NCBI GenBank assembly: GCA_963696025.1
Contig: CAVOII010000006.1
Location: forward strand, 248,001-312,000
DNA: 64,000 nt
Reading direction: 5' to 3'
DNA from: JABCYV01 sp963696025
Lineage (GTDB): Bacteria; Acidobacteriota; Terriglobia; Terriglobales; Acidobacteriaceae
The first letter of the stretch is position 1, and every line of letters begins with the position of its first letter. The notes under the pieces are model-generated. The model made no database searches, was not told the origin of the DNA, and saw only the letters and a list, made by a program, of their open reading frames with translations. Of the stretch, positions 17,463 through 25,376 are shown one piece after another. A program made the translations under genes and the position numbers.

Positions 17463-19839
17463 ATGTCAGACCCCAAAAAGACCGATTTGCATTCTCGTGC
17501 CGTCCTTCCCATCTCATCCCAGCCGCACACCGCCCTCACCACCTATGACGCCAAAGACCCCAATACAAAGTTTCCGCCGATCGAGCCGCTGCGCCCACCC
17601 AAAGGCGCACCCAACGTACTGATTGTCCTGCTCGACGACGTGGGTTTCGGGGCGACCAGCGCCTTTCGGCGGACCGTGTGCGACACCTAACTTTGAGAAG
17701 CTCGCCTCCGGCGGATTGAGATACAACCGTTTCCACACAACGGCTCTGTGCTCGCCGACGCGGCAAGCGCTGCTTACGGGTCGCAACCATCATTCGGTTG
17801 GGATGGGTGGCATTACCGAGATCGCCACCTCTGCGCCCGGCTACTGCTCCGTATTGCCCAAGAACAAAGCGCCGCTGGCGATGACCCTCAAGTTGAACGG
17901 CTACTCGACGGCGCAGTTCGGGAAGTGCCACGAAGTGCCGGTATGGCAGACCAGTCCGATGGGTCCATTCGACCAATGGCCGACGGGCGGCGGGGGATTC
18001 GAGTATTTCTATGGATTCCTCGGTGGCGAGACTAACCAGTATGACCCCTCGATCTACGAGGGCACTACACCAATCGAGCCGCCGAAGACGGCCGAGGAGG
18101 GATACCACTTTACGGAAGACATGACGGATAAGGCTATCGCCTGGGTGAGGCAGCAGAAAGCTCTGATGGCGGACAAGCCGTTCTTCATGTATTTCGCACC
18201 CGGCGCTTGCCATGCGCCGCTCCAGGTTCCGAGAGAGTGGGCGGACAAATACAAGGGCAAGTTCGACCAGGGGTGGGACAAACTGCGCGAGGAAAGTTTG
18301 GCGCGGCAGAAGAAGCTGGGCGTGGTTCCACAAAATGCCGAGTTGACGAAGCGACCCGAGGAGATTCAAGCCTGGGATGAAGTCGAAGCGAAAATGAAAC
18401 CGGTGCTGGCACGCCAGATGGAGGTGTATGCGGGGTTCCTGGAACATGCCGACCATCATGTGGGGCGGCTGATCGACACGCTCAAGGACCTCCAGATTCT
18501 CGACGACACCCTGGTCTACGTGATCATTGGGGACAACGGCGCTTCGGCCGAAGGTACTCCGAATGGCACGTTTAACGAAATGCTTACGCTCAATGGGTTG
18601 GCTAGCATCGAGACCCCAGAGTTCTTGGCGGAACGGATCGGGAAGATGGGCGGGCCGGAGTCATACAACCACTACTCAGTGGCCTGGGCGCACGCCATGG
18701 ACACACCCTATCAATGGACTAAGCAGGTGGCGTCGCACTGGGGCGGCACGCGCAATGGGACGATTGTGCACTGGCCCAAGGGCATTAAGGCGAAAGGCGA
18801 GATTCGCTCGCAGTTCTGCCACGTGATCGACGTCGCTCCAACCGTCCTGGAAGTTGCCGGCTTGCCGGAGCCGACGATCGTCAACAGCGTGCAGCAGGCG
18901 CCCATGGAAGGGGTCAGCATGGCCTACTCGTTCGACGACGCCAAAGCCCCAGAGCGGCACGATCTGCAGTATTTTGAGCTGGCCGGCAACCGGGGAATCT
19001 ACTACAAGGGATGGAGCGCCGTGACCCGGCACTCGACGCCTTGGATGATGACGGCAAAGCTGCCCGCCTTCGACGACGATGTGTGGGAACTCTACGATGG
19101 CAGCAAAGACTGGACCCAGGCGCGCGATCTGGCGAAAGAGATGCCGGAGAAGCTGCGCGAACTGCAGCGGCTGTGGCTGATCGAGGCAACCAAGTACAAC
19201 GTGTTACCGATCGACGATCGCAGAATCGAGCGTTTCAATAGTGACCTGGCTGGCCGGCCACTGCTTGTCAAGGGCAACACGCAACTGCTATTTGGCGGGA
19301 TGGGAAGGTTGAACGAGAATACCGTGTTAAACATGAAGAACAAGTCGTTTTCGCTCACCGCTGAGGTAGAGGTGCCATCGAAAGGAGCGGAAGGCGTCAT
19401 CATTCACCAAGGCGGCGCGTTCGGTGGCATGAGTCTTTACGCCAAGGGTGGAAAAGCGAAGTTCGCCTATAACTTCTTCGGTATCCAAACTTTTACCACC
19501 GAGGCAAGCCAGCCAATTCCAGCCGGTAAACACCAGGTGAGAATGGAGTTTGCCTACGATGGCGGCGGCTTGGCCCAGGGGGGCAACGTCAGCCTTTATT
19601 ACGACGGCAAGAAGGTCGGTCAAGGCCGGGTTGAACGCACCCATCCGATGGCGTTTTCTGCAGATGAGACGACCGATGTTGGGCGGGATACCGCTACGCC
19701 GGTTAGCTCAGACTACACCCGCCTTACCAGCGTATTTAATGGGAAAGTCAATTGGGTGCAGATCGACCTGGGCAAGGACGTCCACGATCACTTCATCACT
19801 CCAGAGGAACGGCTGAATCTGGCCATGGCCAGGCAGTAG
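17463..19839 (+). pseudogene. Arylsulfatase-type sulfatase, one-base frameshift near the N-terminus
   Basis: Starting at ATG 17463 the frame reads MSDPKKTDLHSRAV.. to the metal-binding NVLIVLLDDVGFGATSAF, then one extra T in a TTT run near 17669-17671 shifts it. The next frame continues GGPCATPNFEKLASGG.. to 19839. The formylglycine motif CSPTRQALLTGR is intact, as are the later metal site GDNGAS and a C-terminal jelly-roll-like region (..SLTAEVEVPSKGAEGVIIHQGG..) typical of about 780-residue arylsulfatases. No signal peptide is evident. It would hydrolyse aryl or alkyl sulfate esters after Cys maturation. Everything except the single T is well preserved, so this is either very recent decay or a base-call error. 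Confidence 0.85.
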
Positions 19840-19865
19840 GCTGCCGCTAGCCTTGAGCAATACCA

Positions 19866-19896
19866 CCGTCCGTAGGTCGGGTACGCCTACGGACGG
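19866..19896. terminator. Strong hairpin between convergent genes
   Basis: A perfect 11-bp inverted repeat CCGTCCGTAGG / CCTACGGACGG with a 9-base loop lies between the sulfatase (ends 19839) and the minus-strand gene ending at 19899. It can work in both directions; there is no T-tract. Confidence 0.55.
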
Positions 19897-19898
19897 CA

Positions 19899-20093
19899 TC
19901 AATCATGAGCCTCATTGCGACTTGTTGTCGCGTGCTGCTCGCAAACTACCACGGAAAGACCTAATTCTTTCACGCAACCAAGTACACGCACTGCGATATT
20001 CGGGCAGCCCGGCCAGTCACACAGATATTCAGACAGCTCCTCTTCACGGCCATCTGGACCCACAATTCCCGTCTTGATCGTCACCTGAGGCAT
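19899..20093 (-). CDS. Conserved small Cys/His protein, possible zinc binder
   Basis: 64 residues from ATG 20093 (MPQVTIKTGIVGPDGREEEL..). A conserved C-x4-C..C..C-x2-H pattern (CDWPGCPN..LGCV..VVCEQH) suggests one zinc site. I recognise this as a small acidobacterial family of unknown function. The longer upstream frame is not used because homology starts at MPQ. Confidence 0.6.
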   Translation of the reverse strand: MPQVTIKTGIVGPDGREEELSEYLCDWPGCPNIAVRVLGCVKELGLSVVVCEQHATTSRNEAHD

Positions 20094-20561
20094 ATGTGCG
20101 CCCTGCGCTCCGGTATGCCTAAATTCTTGCCGACGAAAACCGCTTGCGCAAGTAACTCCCGGTCGACATACCTCAGTTCGCCCAGCATTGGGTAAGTGAC
20201 TCGGGTAGTGTTTCAATTTCGCCGAACATGGACACTGCCTAGACGCATCGTGACTTTGCGAGCGAGGGCGGGACCCCCTTTAGGGGCGGGACGCAAGTCG
20301 TGTCGTTGGCCTGCTTGAAAACCGGAGGTTGCGGGTAGGCCCCGTCACTCCTAAAGCCATTTTTCGCGTGATGGTTGGCACTCGGGCTACAAGGCTGAAG
20401 TAGTCAACTGTTGTAACATCACGATATCACTCGTTGACTCTGTGCAGAGGTTTTGAGCGCTATCGCCTTGGTTACATCAATTATCCGTGTGGCGGTCAGA
20501 GTTCACTTGGATTCATACCTGAAAATAGCCTACGATGCGGTCGCTGGGCGTTGAGGAAACC
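20094..20561. other. Intergenic stretch with a complete repeat copy
   Basis: No gene supported. 20258-20370 is GC-rich with short inverted segments; 20405-20480 is the most complete copy of the interspersed repeat. Confidence 0.5.
20405..20480 (+). repeat. Interspersed palindromic repeat, complete copy (copy 4)
   Basis: Both arms are present. Outer arms TGTAAC (20412-20417) and GTTACA (20471-20476) are perfectly complementary, with inner pairs GATA/TATC and CACTC/GAG..G. The AAC..GTT outer triplets and roughly 65-base length recall integron attC sites. Confidence 0.7.
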
Positions 20562-20924
20562 ATGTCGATACAGGACTTTTATTGGCTGCCTTCGGCCGGG
20601 ATTGTCACGTATGAATGGCTGTGGCTGTATGCGCAAAGGCGAACACTGAAGCCGGTTCGAGGTCGCGCCGCTGTTGGGATACTCGGACTGGTGTTAGCTA
20701 CGGCAGCCACGTTGAGCTTGCTCACTGCGGTGGTCCATAGCTGGGTTGTTGGTTCGTTTACTTGGTCTACTCCATTCGACGGCTGGGTGCTACTGCTTGG
20801 ACTCGCGGCTGTTCTTGTGGGTGTTGTGTCGAAAGGAAGATTGCGGCTTTTGACCAGCGCCAGCGCTGCTTTGAGCCTCGCCGCATGGGCAGGATATGCG
20901 ATGGCGCGGCGTGTAGGGTTGTAA
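20562..20924 (+). CDS. Small integral membrane protein
   Basis: 120 residues from ATG 20562, preceded by TTGAGGAAA. Three hydrophobic helices follow a short Trp/Tyr-rich N-terminus (MSIQDFYWLPSAGIVTYEW): about residues 38-60, 73-91 and 97-116. Unknown function. A repeat copy starts 17 bases after the stop. Confidence 0.6.
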   Translation: MSIQDFYWLPSAGIVTYEWLWLYAQRRTLKPVRGRAAVGILGLVLATAATLSLLTAVVHSWVVGSFTWSTPFDGWVLLLGLAAVLVGVVSKGRLRLLTSASAALSLAAWAGYAMARRVGL

Positions 20925-20940
20925 GCCCGGGTTTCAATCC

Positions 20941-20968
20941 CTGTTGCAATATCGCCATTACACTCACA
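20941..20968 (+). repeat. Interspersed palindromic repeat, left arm (copy 5)
   Basis: CTGTTGCAATATCGCCATTA followed by CACTCACA matches the left-arm consensus. An 8-bp inverted repeat TTTCAATC / GATTGAAA (about 20932 and 20979) encloses it. Confidence 0.6.
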
Positions 20969-21021
20969 ACCCCACTTCCGATTGAAATCGCCAGTGAGGA
21001 CCGTACTCCCGGGGCGGGTGC

Positions 21022-21441
21022 ATGAGATATAGTTCCCTTGTGGCGCGCTTCTCGATTGTCTTCTGTCTGATCACCGTGCTGACGGCAAGGTGTGTATCTT
21101 CTGCGCAAGACGCCCCACCTGATGCCACACCACTTCTGAAATTGTGCAGTCACAAAAACCATGCCCCGTGCATAGACAAGCCACCAGTCGCCATTCATTC
21201 GCCCGACCCGGAATACACCGTGGCAGCGCACAATGCCAAGATCGAGGGGTCGGTAGTCCTGACGGCGACAATCGGCACCGACGGCCTTGCCCACGATATT
21301 AAGGTGGCACGGTCTCTGGGTTACGGACTCGACGAGCAGGCGGTGGAGGCGCTGAAGAAGTGGACGTTCAAGCCCGCGAAGAGTGCGGGCAAGCCAGTCC
21401 CAACGAGGAGCGCTTTCGAAATGCCCTTCAGCTACCATTGA
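21022..21441 (+). CDS. Secreted TonB C-terminal-domain protein
   Basis: 139 residues. A signal peptide (hydrophobic ..FSIVFCLITVLTARCVSSAQD) is followed by a TonB_C domain: SPDPEYTVAAHNAKIEGSVVLTATIGTDGLAHDIKVARSLGYGLDEQAVEALKKWTFKPAKSAGKPVPT. There is no Pro-rich linker or TM anchor, so it is not a classical energy transducer; Acidobacteriota carry many such periplasmic TonB-domain proteins of unknown partner. A repeat copy follows the stop by about 27 bases. Confidence 0.8.
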   Translation: MRYSSLVARFSIVFCLITVLTARCVSSAQDAPPDATPLLKLCSHKNHAPCIDKPPVAIHSPDPEYTVAAHNAKIEGSVVLTATIGTDGLAHDIKVARSLGYGLDEQAVEALKKWTFKPAKSAGKPVPTRSAFEMPFSYH

Positions 21442-21467
21442 GTCGAAGCGGATCAATTCCGTGCCTT

Positions 21468-21523
21468 GGCGTAACATCGCCATTACACTCATTTACCACG
21501 GATTCTGAGTGTAATCGCCTTCC
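21468..21523 (+). repeat. Interspersed palindromic repeat (copy 6)
   Basis: The left arm GTAACATCGCCATTACACTC continues to A; the right arm is TTCTGAGTGTAATCGCC. ATTACACTCA (21482-21491) and TGAGTGTAAT (21506-21515) form a perfect 10-bp stem with a 14-base loop. Confidence 0.7.
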
Positions 21524-21697
21524 ATGAGAAAGCCGGTCGGTGACAAGTTGGTTTCGTCGTGGTTTTAACCCGACGCACCGTACAGGTGCTTCCGTAACCT
21601 GCTCTATTGCGCACTCACATGCGATAGTTGGTTTGGCCAAATTCGGCCATCGTCAAGCAGACCCGCCGCACGGAAGACTTAAGGAGTACTAGAACCG

Positions 21698-22129
21698 ATG
21701 TCGCAGCCATCAGACTCTCAAAAATCGCAGTTAAATCCGAACTCTCCGGAGCGGTCTACGATCGGGCGCTCCCTGGTCATCAAAGGCGAAGTCAGCGGCA
21801 CCGAATCGCTGTACATCGATGGCCGGATCGAGGGCAGTGTTGATTTTTCCGGTAACGTCGTCACCATTGGAAGTAAAGGAAGCGTCGCCGCCAACATCAG
21901 TGCCAGCGAAGTTGTGATCTTGGGTGAGGTGCAGGGCAACATCCAGTGCACGGACCGCCTCGACCTCCGCAGCGAAGGCTCGCTGACCGGGGATGTGGTC
22001 ACTCAGCGCCTCAGTGTTGGGGACGGATCCATTTTGAAAGGCGGCGTGCAGGTCCGGGCTGTCGAGCAAAAGACTGGTAAGTCTCAACAGGTTAAGGCCA
22101 AGCAGGCTTCGGCAGCTTCAACGCCATAG
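21698..22129 (+). CDS. Bactofilin
   Basis: 143 residues. After a short Ser/Pro-rich tail (residues 1-22) comes the beta-helical bactofilin core: IGRSLVIKGEVSGTESLYIDGRIEGSVDFSGNVVTIGSKGSVAANISASEVVILGEVQGNIQCTDRLDLRSEGSLTGDVV, then a Lys/Ala-rich C-terminal tail. Bactofilins polymerise without nucleotide into membrane-associated filaments for morphogenesis or polar localisation. Size and layout are normal and the start has GGAG about 12 bases upstream. Confidence 0.9.
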   Translation: MSQPSDSQKSQLNPNSPERSTIGRSLVIKGEVSGTESLYIDGRIEGSVDFSGNVVTIGSKGSVAANISASEVVILGEVQGNIQCTDRLDLRSEGSLTGDVVTQRLSVGDGSILKGGVQVRAVEQKTGKSQQVKAKQASAASTP

Positions 22130-22176
22130 TCAGAATCAGGTCTGTCAGACCGGGCTGTGTCAACGGTTGCTAGGTC

Positions 22177-22641
22177 ATGGAAGTTTCCGATACCCCAAGT
22201 GTGCTGAAGCAGTTTCGCAGGACTCCATGGAAATTCCAGCGCACCTTCAAAACTCCTCTCAAGAACCTCCAGCCATTCGTAGCAACGATAGTTTCAGCTG
22301 GTCAATCATTCAAAACCGCCCGCATCACGATCGACCAAGCCGTATTCGAGCCCAAACGTTGGATCGACCAGCTGACTCGCTATTCGCTCCCACCTCGGCA
22401 CGAAAAGGGAACTTCTGTGACGGCTGTGGGACAGCGGGAAATTGAAGAACTTCTTAACGCAGCTTTGAGCGATTGGGCGGACTTCCTATTTGTTCCCGCT
22501 CCGAAACCATTCGTGATATATGCCGATCACGACGAGTACACCACGTTCTACGCCAATACCGGCTCTAATCTCAACCGAGTCGCCGAGCCGTTGTTAACCC
22601 AGGGGTTTGAAGAGGTCTCAGGGTATCAAAGACGGCTTTGA
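22177..22641 (+). CDS. Hypothetical protein
   Basis: 154 residues, MEVSDTPSVLKQFRRTPWKF.., no signal or membrane segment. The C-terminal half (..FLFVPAPKPFVIYADHDEYTTFYANTGSNLNRVAEPLLTQGFEEVSGYQRRL) is rich in aromatic and acidic residues and resembles barstar-neighbour or immunity-like small proteins only in style. No family recognised. A repeat copy begins about 22 bases after the stop. Confidence 0.5.
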   Translation: MEVSDTPSVLKQFRRTPWKFQRTFKTPLKNLQPFVATIVSAGQSFKTARITIDQAVFEPKRWIDQLTRYSLPPRHEKGTSVTAVGQREIEELLNAALSDWADFLFVPAPKPFVIYADHDEYTTFYANTGSNLNRVAEPLLTQGFEEVSGYQRRL

Positions 22642-22662
22642 CAGGGTTATCCTGCGATGGCT

Positions 22663-22721
22663 GGCGTAAAATCACCATTGCACTCATTGAGGAGTTCTGA
22701 GTGCTAACGCCTGTTTACATC
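22663..22721 (+). repeat. Interspersed palindromic repeat (copy 7)
   Basis: Inner stem GCACTCA / TGAGTGC (22680-22686, 22698-22704) and outer arms GTAAA / TTTAC (22666-22670, 22714-22718). The outer arms differ from copy 4 (GTAAC/GTTAC) yet still pair. Confidence 0.7.
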
Positions 22722-22743
22722 AGTCTTCGCTAGTGGAAGTATA

Positions 22744-23196
22744 ATGCGACACATGCGAGCCTTCTTTTGGGCACTCGTAGTGTGCCAAGTTTGCTTCGCT
22801 CAGTCTGTTAAAGTTCGCGTAATTAACGGCTGGGATGGACACCCCCTACCAAAGCAAGGCGTGTCCGTTCAATTTTTTTATGAAAAACCGCCGAAAGTTA
22901 CGCCTCCTCAGCGCCTCACAACTGATGCTAACGGTGAGGCACAGTTTAGTATTCCAGAATCGCTGCCCGAACACATCGACGTTCAGCTAGCTCTGACTTC
23001 AGAGTATTGGCATTGCGCTTGTGGTGTAATGGCGGACACCGAGGAAGTGCTTCACAAGGGTATCCTGCAAGGCCGGCGAAGCAACGTTCCCAATGCGCCT
23101 TTCGCTCCAGCTAATAGGGAACCGGGACAAATCGTCTTCATCGCTCGTCCATTCACCTTCTTTGAAAAATGGCTGTACCCGGTCCTCAAGCAATAA
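22744..23196 (+). CDS. Secreted protein with Ig-like/carboxypeptidase-regulatory-like domain
   Basis: 150 residues with a signal peptide (MRHMRAFFWALVVCQVCFAQS). The mature part begins VKVRVINGWDGHPLPKQGVSVQF.. with LTTDANGEAQFSIPE, the pattern of CarboxypepD_reg-like beta-sandwiches common in acidobacterial exported proteins. A Cys-x-Cys (HCACG) lies mid-domain. Function unknown. The repeat copy with the group II intron starts about 8 bases after the stop. Confidence 0.6.
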   Translation: MRHMRAFFWALVVCQVCFAQSVKVRVINGWDGHPLPKQGVSVQFFYEKPPKVTPPQRLTTDANGEAQFSIPESLPEHIDVQLALTSEYWHCACGVMADTEEVLHKGILQGRRSNVPNAPFAPANREPGQIVFIARPFTFFEKWLYPVLKQ

Positions 23197-23203
23197 CTCG
23201 ATA

Positions 23204-23225
23204 TTGTTGTAACATCGCCATTTCA
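23204..23225 (+). repeat. Interspersed palindromic repeat, left arm split by the intron (copy 8)
   Basis: TTGTTGTAACATCGCCATTT then CA, ending exactly at the intron 5' splice site. The other half begins at 25134 (CTCAATTGACC..TTCTGGGCAAAATCCCC). Confidence 0.7.
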
Positions 23226-25133
23226 GTGCGCCGGGCTAAACCGGCTTGAAGTAGAGGATGAAAGAGCCTTACGAGAAAGGATTAGCGATCCGCTCGGCCT
23301 CGAGTCTTGCGCTGCTACCGCGAGGGACACAGCGAAGCGTAGACAGAGGATAGGCGGGGTGGGTATTCAGCTCCGAAAAGATGCAATCCGGACGCCGACG
23401 TCCTTGAAATGCGCGGAAGGCAACATGAGCAGGCGCGTTAGCGCGAGCTCTTGCTCAGTCCGGCGTAGTCGAAGACCCCAGACACGCCTAGAAACTTCAA
23501 GCACGAGAACCGGGAGACCTCGGAGACACCTGCGGCTCAACCAGGTCGGAGGTCGGCGGGTGAAGGCCAGAGCCACGAGGCCCGCGTGTACGTCTCCGAG
23601 GAGTCACACAACGGCATAGTACCTATGAACCATTCGAACAAAGGCGGGAATTCGTCGGCGGAGAGTGGGGAGGGAAGGCCGTCGATCAAGGAGAACGTTC
23701 GTCAACCTAACACGTCCCCGACACAGAGCGGGGAGCGCGTGTCCCAGGGGCTGGCGGGCGTGCGGAAAGCAGCAGGGAACAAGGAGATGAAGTTCACCGC
23801 CTTGCTCCACCACCTGACCGTCGAACTGCTGCGGGAAAGCTTTTACTCGCTCAAGAGAAAGGCCGCACCTGGAGTGGACGGTGTCACCTGGCAGGAGTAT
23901 GAAGACCGACTAGAGGATCGGCTGACCGATCTTCATGGCCGAGTTCATCGCGGAGCCTATCGAGCGACGCCCTCGAGAAGAGTGTACATAGAGAAAGCAG
24001 ATGGACGACAACGTCCACTGGCGGTCCCGGCTATCGAAGACAAACTTGTCCAACATGCCGTGGTCACCATCCTCAACCAGATCTATGAGGAAGACTTTCT
24101 CAGCTTCTCGTACGGTTTTCGCCCGGGGCGCAGCCAGCATCAGGCGCTGGATGCGTTGTCGTACGCGCTCCTGAAGAAGAAGGTGAACTACGTCCTTGAT
24201 GCCGACATTCGAGGATTTTTCGATAACCTCGACAAGAGTTGGCTGATCAAGTTCGTGGAGCATCGCGTCGCTGACCCCCGCATCCTACGGCTGACCCAGA
24301 AATGGCTCAAGGCTGGGGTGATGGAGGAAGGCAAATGGTCGGACACGAAGGCAGGCAGTCCGCAAGGTTCGGTGATTTCACCGCTTCTCGCGAATATCTA
24401 CCTGCACTACGCGTTCGATCTCTGGGTGAACGTGTGGCGCAAGAAGTGGGCACACGGCGAGGTGGTGGTCATCCGCTACGCGGACGATATCATCTTGGGA
24501 TTCCAACACCAAGCGGACGCGGATCGATTCTTGGAGAACTTACAGGAACGACTGGGAATGTTTGGACTGGAATTGCATCCAGATAAGACGCGCCGGATCG
24601 AGTTCGGCAGGTTTGCCGAAGAGAACCGGAGACGTAGAGGAGAAGGCAAGCCCGAGACGTTCGACTTTCTAGGCTTCACGCACATCAGCGGGAAGAATAG
24701 GCTAGGGCGGTTTACGGTAAGGCGCAAGACGATCCAGAAACGCATGCGGGCGAAGCTGCGGGAGATTAAGCAGCAGCTCCGTGAGCGTATGCACGATCCC
24801 GTGCGCCAAACCGGTCAATGGCTCAAGTCGATCATGCAGGGCCACTCCAACTACTATGCGGTACCGGGGAACCTCGATAGTCTCGGCGTATTCCGGGAGC
24901 GGTTAATTGGGCACTGGTGGCGTACACTTCGCCGCCGTAGCCAGCACCACCCGATCTCGTGGACGCGTATTCTCGCCCTGGCTGACCGATGGATCCCACC
25001 CCCGCGAGTACTCCATCCTTATCCCGCGCTTCGCTTTGCCGCCAGTCATCCGCGATAAGAACCGGATGCGCTAATAAGCGCCCGTCCGGGACCGTGCGGG
25101 GGGTACCACGCAAAGTGGTATCCCTACCGCGAT
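23226..25133 (+). mobile_element. Group II intron, complete
   Basis: The 5' end is GTGCGCC, the group II consensus, and 3' of the ORF lie a domain V hairpin (25059-25093, ACCGGATGCG..CGTCCGG) and a domain VI hairpin (about 25094-25131, GGTACCAC-gcaa-AGTGGTATCC) before the terminal ..CGAT. Removing 23226-25133 joins CATTTCA to CTCAATTGA and restores the interspersed repeat, which fixes both boundaries independently of the intron consensus. The ORF is intact, so the intron may be mobile. Confidence 0.88.
23586..25058 (+). CDS. ltrA: Group II intron reverse transcriptase/maturase
   Basis: 490 residues (ATG 23625, MNHSNKGGNSSAESG.., is an alternative start). RT blocks are clear: APGVDGVTWQEYE (RT1), PLAVPAIEDKLVQHAV (RT2), FSYGFRPGRSQHQALDAL (RT3), DADIRGFFDNLDK (RT4), GSPQGSVISPLLANIYLHY (RT5) and the catalytic VIRYADDII (RT5-6). 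The maturase X/thumb region follows (FDFLGFTHISGKN.. and GHSNYYAVPGN). It ends in ..WIPPPRVLHPYPALRFAASHPR with no HNH endonuclease domain, so retrohoming would use nascent-strand priming. It splices and mobilises the surrounding intron. Confidence 0.95.
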   Translation: MYVSEESHNGIVPMNHSNKGGNSSAESGEGRPSIKENVRQPNTSPTQSGERVSQGLAGVRKAAGNKEMKFTALLHHLTVELLRESFYSLKRKAAPGVDGVTWQEYEDRLEDRLTDLHGRVHRGAYRATPSRRVYIEKADGRQRPLAVPAIEDKLVQHAVVTILNQIYEEDFLSFSYGFRPGRSQHQALDALSYALLKKKVNYVLDADIRGFFDNLDKSWLIKFVEHRVADPRILRLTQKWLKAGVMEEGKWSDTKAGSPQGSVISPLLANIYLHYAFDLWVNVWRKKWAHGEVVVIRYADDIILGFQHQADADRFLENLQERLGMFGLELHPDKTRRIEFGRFAEENRRRRGEGKPETFDFLGFTHISGKNRLGRFTVRRKTIQKRMRAKLREIKQQLRERMHDPVRQTGQWLKSIMQGHSNYYAVPGNLDSLGVFRERLIGHWWRTLRRRSQHHPISWTRILALADRWIPPPRVLHPYPALRFAASHPR

Positions 25134-25255
25134 CTCAATTGACCCTAGTTCTGGGCAAAATCCCCGTTTTCGGAGATCTTTCCGAACAGTATTGCAACTA
25201 GGTTCTTTGCTTCAGGTGATTTGGGTGTAGCTCAAAGGAGAAGGGAATCGAGGGT

Positions 25256-25286
25256 ACGTTCGGATGGTTGCAGGCCCCCGCAACCA
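25256..25286. other. tRNA-fMet acceptor-end sequence, possible att remnant
   Basis: GGCCCCCGCAACCA (25273-25286) equals the 3' end of an initiator tRNA, and upstream TGGTTGC (25265-25271) is the same end inverted, giving a 7-bp stem. ACGTTCGGATGGTTGC (25256-25271) is the exact reverse complement of 8169-8184 next to the first tRNA fragment. It lies 91 bases from the end of a tyrosine recombinase gene. Confidence 0.5.
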
Positions 25287-25316
25287 ACGAACTTATAGAG
25301 AGCAAGCAAGTTAAAA

Positions 25317-25347
25317 GGGAGCCTGAAAATTGGCTCCCTTCGTTTTT
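25317..25347. terminator. Rho-independent terminator
   Basis: GGGAGCC-tgaaaatt-GGCTCCC followed by TTCGTTTTT. On the plus strand it would end transcripts coming from the repeat/intron side, before the convergent recombinase gene. Confidence 0.75.
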
Positions 25348-25376
25348 GCTCGAATTGTCCGTGTACTGTCCGTGTT

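Larger units (their letters stand above)
25134..25376. other. Intergenic stretch: repeat half, tRNA-end sequence, terminator
   Basis: No gene. It starts with the right part of the intron-split repeat, then contains the tRNA-fMet-end sequence at 25256-25286 and a terminator at 25317-25347. Confidence 0.5.

Noticed and set aside
17536..18459. 307-residue minus-strand frame opposite the sulfatase
   Set aside because: Antisense shadow of a clearly conserved gene.
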